Source of the DNA: Brienomyrus brachyistius
Taxonomy: Eukaryota > Chordata > Actinopteri > Osteoglossiformes > Mormyridae
Direction of reading: 5' to 3'
NCBI RefSeq assembly: GCF_023856365.1
Contig: NC_064549.1
Span: 5,969,608 to 6,033,607 of the forward strand
DNA: 64,000 nucleotides
In this document: positions 57,540-64,000 of the stretch, piece by piece
How the letters are laid out: each line of letters starts with the position of its first letter
Position numbering within the stretch: the stretch's first letter is position 1
Notes under the pieces: generated by a model
Told to the model about the DNA's origin: nothing
The model's database searches: none
The model's input: the letters and a program-made list of their open reading frames with translations, nothing else
Made by a program: the position numbers and the translations under genes

Positions 57540-57880
57540 CCACAACTCATCCATAATGTTTCATGACGGCAGCGAATTCCCCTGCGGTCTACATCAGGCA
57601 CCGGCCTCCAGGACGTCGGCTGCCGACGGCTCGCCCCCCGCGGTCTCCCCGACAGTCGCTATCTCATCTCCGAGTTTCGGTTTAGGACACGCTGGCTCCC
57701 TCTGACAGCCGGACAGATGATACGGCCCCGTGTGCCGTCTGCGCCGTGGGAGGGGAGAGAAGGCGCGCTCTGAAGCTGCTCTGGATCACGGCAGGACACC
57801 CCGTCAAACCGAAATGAAACACACACAATGAAAAGCATCTTATCGATTCCCACAAACTCCCCCTTTTCGGGCCCTAAGGT
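57540..57880. promoter_or_regulatory. CpG-rich patch, possible promoter or first exon
   Basis: CpG-dense sequence with GGCTGCCGACGGCTCGCC-type GC blocks. A plus-strand ATG at 57558 opens 49 codons (MFHDGSEF...), but all frames are partly open because of base composition, and no family is recognised. It could be a CpG island or an unrecognised first exon. Confidence 0.25.
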
Positions 57881-59490
57881 ACGCTCATCCCATTGCTTCC
57901 TAACACGTATCTTCTTTCAACTCAATACTGTATTCGCTAAGAAGTATATCAGAATGTATAAGTGACGGTGGAAAGGCAAGCAGGAAGGCAACATCACGAA
58001 CAGATCTCAGCCCATCTGATAGCCATGTTCATTAATGTTATCCTTACCTGAAAATCATGATTTATATTCTCATGGGGTCTTTCATAATGCCAAAAGAAGA
58101 AAGAGTGTTTTCTTATCTAATTTCCAAAATATTTTTTTTTTTCTTTCATTTTTGTCATTCAGATATTAAAGATGCATCAAAATGCTATGATGGAGCCTGA
58201 GGAGGCCCAAGGGTAAAAAACCAAGTAAACAGCCTTACTCAGGTTTTCTTTAGGGTGTATGATGGAGTCGGTGGATGATTGGTTCTGAAAAATGGATGGA
58301 TGGGTGCATTTATGACTTGGGACTTCATGGGTAATGATCTGCGAGTAGAAAGACTTCTAGCAAATGTCTTACTTTTCCAAATGAAATAAACATTTTGTTC
58401 CAGAGAGAGGGCTGAATGAAAATTCATTCGCAAATGTGAATTAAGCACAAGTAACAGCACTGTGTGTGTGCCATCCATCCATAATAATGAAATGCATTTG
58501 CGCTCGTCTCAGAATGATGATGCATTGAGCTGCCCTAACGTGTGCTGCACGGAGGCCAGCTGCACGACTGCGCCACGCGTCTGCGTCCAGCCGGCACTCG
58601 AACTGCATGTCCTGATTTTAATGCCGTATTTCTCAGGTGGCTCTTAATTGCCTTATCTCTGCGTTTGTGGCCAAAGACGGACTGTGGTGTCATCAGGGCT
58701 GCGTCCTGCTTCCTATCTTCTGCTTCTTTGTGTGCATTCTGTGTCATCACAACCCTCACTGCGAGGATCAAGTATTAAAGTAATGCAGTCTGGCAAACAG
58801 TATTACCTTTTCAATCCTTTCATTTCACTTATTATTCTGGCGTGTGCCCCCCCCCCCCCCCCCCCCTTCACTTGTACTATTAGGGGTTTTAATTTAGCGT
58901 GAATCAGCCAATCGACCACATGTGTCCACATACAGTTATGATTGTAAGTGTTTGCAATCACTGTGCTGTGGCCATGCGCTGCCTCTTTATAATGCGGCGT
59001 GTTCCGCCGGTAGCCGGATCTCCATGAAAGCGTGTCTGAATTCCACTCGATTTGCTTGCTGTTCAGGCACTTTGCATAGATTTTAATCTCATCCTAGTTG
59101 CTATTCTGCCGGTATCCTTAAAAGCAGACAGAGCCGTGGTCGTCTGCGATAAACAGAGGAGTCTTATGACACCCACATTGTGCTCGGCGCGTCCAAGATA
59201 TCAGCCGCTACGATTTGGATGAGGGAGGGGTGTTTCTGAGCACGTCTGCGGGTCACTTCTCTGTTTTTGCCAAGCCGTGTCGTTAATTAAGGCTGCCTTC
59301 TACAGTAATTATATAAGATCTCAACCCGGCAGCGTTTGCCAGCCTGAAGGTGCACATTCAAATCGGCTCATTAATGAAGAGCCATATTGACATCTGTGCC
59401 ATGATGTCGACGCCAACCTGCAGCATCTTTTAATGAATTGGCGAAACACTGTATATTGTGTATGACAGGTGTGAATGGGCAAACAGCTGG
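57881..59490. other. Unassigned non-coding sequence before the 47-bp array
   Basis: Apart from the poly-C at 58847, nothing is recognised. Confidence 0.4.
58847..58866. repeat. Poly-C (20)
   Basis: A homopolymer tract of twenty C. Confidence 0.96.
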
Positions 59491-62400
59491 GTGCCATTCT
59501 CCACACCCGACACTGCCCTCCTGAAACAGCCAACTCCGTGCCATTCTCCACACCCGACGCTGCCCTCCTGAAATAACCATCTCCGTGCCATTCTCCACAC
59601 CCGACGCTGCCCTCCTGAAACAGCCAGCTCCGTGCCATTCTCCACACCCGACACTGCCCTCCTGAAATAACCATCTCCGTGCCATTCTCCACACCCGACA
59701 CTGCCCTCCTGAAATAACCATCTCCGTGCCATTCTCCACACCCGACACTGCCCTCCTGAAATAACCATCTCCGTGCCATTCTCCACACCCGACACTGCCC
59801 TCCTGAAACAGCCAGCTCCGTGCCATTCTCCACACCCGACACTGCCCTCCTGAAACAGCCAGCTCTGTGCCATTCTCCACACCCGACACTGCCCTCCTGA
59901 AATAACCAGCTCCGTGCCATTCTCCACACCCGACACTGCCCTCCTGAAACAGCCAGCTCCGTGCCATTCTCCACGCCCGACACTGCCCTCCTGAAATAAC
60001 CATCTCCGTGCCATTCTCCACACCCGACACTGCCCTCCTGAAATAACCATCTCCGTGCCATTCTCCACACCCGACACTGCCCTCCTGAAACAGCCAGCTC
60101 CGTGCCATTCTCCACACCCGACACTGCCCTCCTGAAACAGCCAGCTCCGTGCCATTCTCCACACCCGACACTGCCCTCCTGAAACAGCCAGCTCTGTGCC
60201 ATTCTCCACACCCGACACTGCCCTCCTGAAATAACCAGCTCCGTGCCATTCTCCACACCCGACACTGCCCTCCTGAAACAGCCAGCTCCGTGCCATTCTC
60301 CACGCCCGACACTGCCCTCCTGAAATAACCATCTCCGTGCCATTCTCCAAACCCAACACTGCCCTCCTGAAACAGCCAGCTCCGTGCCATTCTCCACACC
60401 CGACGCTGCCCTCCTGAAATAACCAGCTCCGTGCCATTCTCCACACCCGACGCTGCCCTCCTGAAATAACCAGCTCCGTGCCATTCTCCACACCCGACAC
60501 TGCCCTCCTGAAATAACCAGCTCCGTGCCATTCTCCACACCCGACACTGCCCTCCTGAAATAACCAGCTCCGTGCCATTCTCCACACCCGACACTGCCCT
60601 CCTGAAACAGCCAGCTCCGTGCCATTCTCCACACCCGACACTGCCCTCCTGAAATAACCAGCTCCGTGCCATTCTCCACACCCGACACTGCCCTCCTGAA
60701 ACAGCCAGCTCCGTGCCATTCTCCACACCCGACACTGCCCTCCTGAAATAACCAGCTCCGTGCCATTCTCCACACCCGACACTGCCCTCCTGAAACAGCC
60801 AGCTCCGTGCCATTCTCCACACCCGACACTGCCCTCCTGAAACAGGCAGCTCCGTGCCATTCTCCACACCCGACACTGCCCTCCTGAAACAGCCAGCTCC
60901 GTGCCATTCTCCACACCCGACACTGCCCTCCTGAAACAGCCAGCTCCGTGCCATTCTCCACACCCGACACTGCCCTCCTGAAACAGCCAGCTCCGTGCCA
61001 TTCTCCACGCCCGACACTGCCCTCCTGAAATAACCATCTCCGTGCCATTCTCCAAACCCAACACTGCCCTCCTGAAACAGCCAGCTCCGTGCCATTCTCC
61101 ACACCCGACGCTGCCCTCCTGAAATAACCAGCTCCGTGCCATTCTCCACACCCGACACTGCCCTCCTGAAACGGCCAGCTCCGTGCCATTCTCCACACCC
61201 GACGTTGCCCTCCTGAAATAACCATCTCCGTGCCATTCTCCACACCCGACGCTGCCCTCCTGAAATAACCAGCTCCGTGCCATTCTCCACACCCGACACT
61301 GCCCTCCTGAAACGGCCAGCTCCGTGCCATTCTCCACACCCGACGCTGCCCTCCTGAAATAACCAGCTCCGTGCCATTCTCCACACCCGACACTGCCCTC
61401 CTGAAATAACCATCTCCGTGCCATTCTCCACACCCGACACAGCCCTCCTGAAACGGCCAGCTCCGTGCCATTCTCCACACCCGACACAGCCCTCCTGAAA
61501 CGGCCAGCTCCGTGCCATTCTCCACACCCGACGCTGCCCTCCTGAAACAGCCAGCTCCGTGCCATTCTCCACACCCGACGCTGCCCTCCTGAAACAGCCA
61601 GCTCCGTGCCATTCTCCACACCCGACGCTGCCCTCCTGAAACAACCAGCTCCGTGCCATTCTCCACACCCGACGCTGCCCTCCTGAAATAACCAGCTCCG
61701 TGCCATTCTCCACACCCGACGCTGCCCTCCTGAAATAACCAGCTCCGTGCCATTCTCCACACCCGACGCTGCCCTCCTGAAATAACCAGCTCCGTGCCAT
61801 TCTCCACACCCGACGCTGCCCTCCTGAAACAACCAGCTCCGTGCCATTCTCCACACCCGACGCTGCCCTCCTGAAATAACCAGCTCCGTGCCATTCTCCA
61901 CACCCGACGCTGCCCTCCTGAAATAACCAGCTCCGTGCCATTCTCCACACCCGACGCTGCCCTCCTGAAATAACCAGCTCCGTGCCATTCTCCACACCCG
62001 ACGCTGCCCTCCTGAAATAACCAGCTCCGTGCCATTCTCCACACCCGACGCTGCCCTCCTGAAACAGCCAGCTCCGTGCCATTCTCCACACCCGACACTG
62101 CCCTCCTGAAATAACCAGCTCCGTGCCATTCTCCACACCCAACACTGCCCTCCTGAAACAGCCAGCTCCGTGCCATTCTCCACACCCAACACTGCCCTCC
62201 TGAAACAGGCAGCTCCGTGCCATTCTCCACACCCGACACTGCCCTCCTGAAACAGCCAGCTCCGTGCCATTCTCCACACCCGACACTGCCCTCCTGAAAT
62301 AACCAGCTCCGTGCCATTCTCCACACCCGACACTGCCCTCCTGAAATAACCAGCTCCGTGCCATTCTCCACACCCGACACTGCCCTCCTGAAACAGGCAG

Positions 62401-62526
62401 CTCCGTGCCATTCTCCACACCCGACACTGCCCTCCTGAAACAGCCAGCTCCGTGCCATTCTCCACACCCGACACTGCCCTCCTGAAACAACCAGCTCCGT
62501 GCCATTCTCCACACCCGACACAGCCC
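59491..62526. repeat. 47-bp minisatellite array, about 64 copies, open in all three minus-strand frames
   Basis: The repeated unit (core GTGCCATTCTCCACACCCGA) has a 47-bp period, as seen at 59491 and 59538. Because 47 is 2 modulo 3 and no register of the unit gives a minus-strand stop, three overlapping frames of over 1000 codons run through the array. Each spells the same 47-residue super-repeat from a different start (motifs such as VSGVENGTEL and FRRAVSGVE). Variants alternate between AACAGCCAGCTCC, AATAACCATCTCC and AATAACCAGCTCC. The frames have no conserved domain, no biased codon use and no separate start context, so I call this a satellite, not a gene. Confidence 0.97.
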
Positions 62527-62746
62527 TGTGCCTTCAGCCACTCTGTCATTCCTCTCGTTAATTATTGTCGTTTATTGCAGCACTCCCACCTTGTATTTCA
62601 GTTAATGAACATGCCAAAAGACACCAAGGTTAATTCACATATTACATACAGCGTTTAGGAATGACAAATGCTACAGAGGTTAGAGGGCGATGTGAGGATT
62701 AACTTATGCTTAATGTTCTTTGTTTAGACACTGTAAATCTTCATGT

Positions 62747-63080
62747 AAGGTGTGTCACGGTGGTGCAGTGGTTTGCACTGTTGCCTTGCACCCCTGGAGC
62801 TGGCGTTCTAGTCCCCGTCAGGGTTCTATGTGTGTGGAGTTTGCATTTTCTCCTCGTGTCGTCGTGGGGTTTCCACCAGGTACTCTGGTTTCCCCCCCAC
62901 AGGTTAATTGGAGTTCCTAAATTGCCCGCAGGTGTGCCTGTGAGAGTGAATGGTGTGTGAATGTGCCCTGCGATGGGTTGGCGCCCCATCCTGGGTTGTT
63001 CCCTTCCTCGTGCCCATAGGCTCTGGACCCCCTGCAACCCTGAATAGGACAAGCGGTTACAGAAAATGGGTGAATGGAAA
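62747..63080 (+). mobile_element. Near-complete GGATGG-family SINE
   Basis: The head GTCACGGTGGTGCAGTGGTT with a degenerate B box (GCGTTCTAGTCCC) is followed by GTGTGTGGAGTTTGCATTTT, AGGTTAATTGGAGTTCCTAA, ATTGCCCGCAGGTGTG, GCGCCCCATCCTGGGTTGTT and GGACAAGCGG. The tail is reduced to GGGTGAATGG. Confidence 0.9.
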
Positions 63081-63939
63081 TTCCCATTTAGTGTGAAAAT
63101 TGGGAACGTTTGATCTTTCTAATCCATGCCCCTTCCCCTAACTTTTTGTTACGACCTGCCGTTGAGCTCGTAACAAAAGAGGCAGAACTCCAGCCTGGGA
63201 CGACTCTAGGGACCGGTCGCCGTACGGCATCTGGAGGTAGAGTCCGCCAAGCAGGAGCACCGATTGACTTGTTTTCCAAGGTCCGATGGATTCAATTAGG
63301 GATTTACCAACTCGGGGCTTGTCATCAGTCTTCATTAGTCTCAGTGGCTGAGTTCTCTCCAAGAATCCTGCAGGATGCCTGCTGAGGCTATTACACGCTT
63401 TAATTCCCATTAAGGCGGGACGGGAGATCAATCTGGCCGCGAACACGTGCAGCTTCACACACTCGTCAGGATCCCGCTAATCCGGACATTCTTAACCATT
63501 GTATAGAACAGAATGATTTAATTAAATTAACCTCGATTTCTTAAAAGCATTTAGCCCTAAGTCCAGCAAAGCAGCACATTTTTAATTAATGAAAAATAAA
63601 TTAAACATTATTCAATTACAAGTCTTTTCTTTTAAAGACGTATATTATTAGAATAGGAGCTCAATATTCAGTCTTTGAAATGTTATGTTAAATATCTCAA
63701 ATATGTTTGTTTTTTTTTTTTTAAATGACTAGTTTGGATCTAATAGTAATATGTGTATAATAAATAATAATAAATATATTATTTATATGCACAATTTTTA
63801 TCTATTATTTATATGCACAATTTTTCATTACCTTCAATTTATTGTGATGTTTTATTTTTCTTTCCATTTTCACAATAATGTTGTAGCTATTTGCGAATTT
63901 TGTGGAATGTTGCTTTACTTAGTGACCATCCATGTGTTC
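63081..63939. other. Unassigned non-coding sequence
   Basis: The last 400 bp are very AT-rich. Frames at 63088-63458 on both strands show no family signature. Confidence 0.4.
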
Positions 63940-64000
63940 ATTCATCCATCTTCTACCCATTTATCGAGAGCAGGGTGACGGCGAATGTGGAATCGATGCC
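63940..64000 (-). mobile_element. SINE/LINE tail entering the window end
   Basis: TTCATCCATCTTCTACCCAT and TTATCGAGAGCAGGGTGACG resemble the inverted 3' end of a GGATGG-tailed element; the rest lies outside the window. Confidence 0.5.

Noticed and set aside
59321..62549. Three overlapping minus-strand frames of 1039-1066 codons, as a giant repetitive protein
   Set aside because: They are the three registers of one stop-free 47-bp satellite; no domain, start context or coding signal distinguishes any frame.

Overview
The window looks like nuclear DNA from a ray-finned fish, most likely a teleost; I cannot name the species. It is intron-rich and mostly non-coding, and it is crowded with fish-type tRNA-headed SINEs, fold-back MITEs, LINE 3' ends, LTR-like elements, microsatellites and minisatellites. 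Nothing indicates a bacterium, plasmid or virus: there are no dense operons, and almost every long open frame falls in a tandem repeat.

One protein gene is clear. FBXO40, a muscle-associated F-box protein of SCF ubiquitin ligases, lies on the minus strand at about 30.86-35.24 kb. Its large exon (32625-34481) and last exon (30861-31061) join in phase, in the order TRAF-type zinc finger, a conserved C/H-rich region, then the F-box. The initiator methionine appears to come from a small upstream exon ending in ATG at 35242-35240. A second, unidentified plus-strand gene is suggested by two phase-compatible exons at 52877-52998 and 55854-55941.

Layout: 0.3-0.6 kb telomere-like degenerate repeat; 1.1-2.1 kb MITE and an inverted duplication; 3.9-10 kb microsatellites, SINEs and a CCTGTAT-type satellite; 10.08-10.63 kb LTR-like element; 12.3-15.2 kb three minisatellites (12-, 39- and 55-bp periods); 16.1-16.6 kb old SINE; 18.0-18.3 kb CpG-rich patch; 21.1 kb hAT-type MITE with a perfect 8-bp target duplication; 25 kb 31-bp minisatellite; 26.9 kb fold-back MITE; 30.9-35.2 kb FBXO40; 41.1-41.75 kb GC-rich 16/32-bp minisatellite; 45.1-46.2 kb complete SINE and two LTR-like elements; 51.5-52.6 kb TTAA-flanked DNA transposon; 52.9-55.9 kb candidate plus-strand exons; 57.2 kb near-perfect fold-back MITE; 59.5-62.5 kb a 3-kb array of a 47-bp minisatellite that is open in all three minus-strand frames; 62.7-64 kb SINEs.

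I found no new multi-gene system. The most informative points are the repeat structures pressed against both splice sites of the large FBXO40 exon, the three-frame-open 47-bp array with 7-unit and 15-unit higher-order duplications, and the unassigned plus-strand exon pair.
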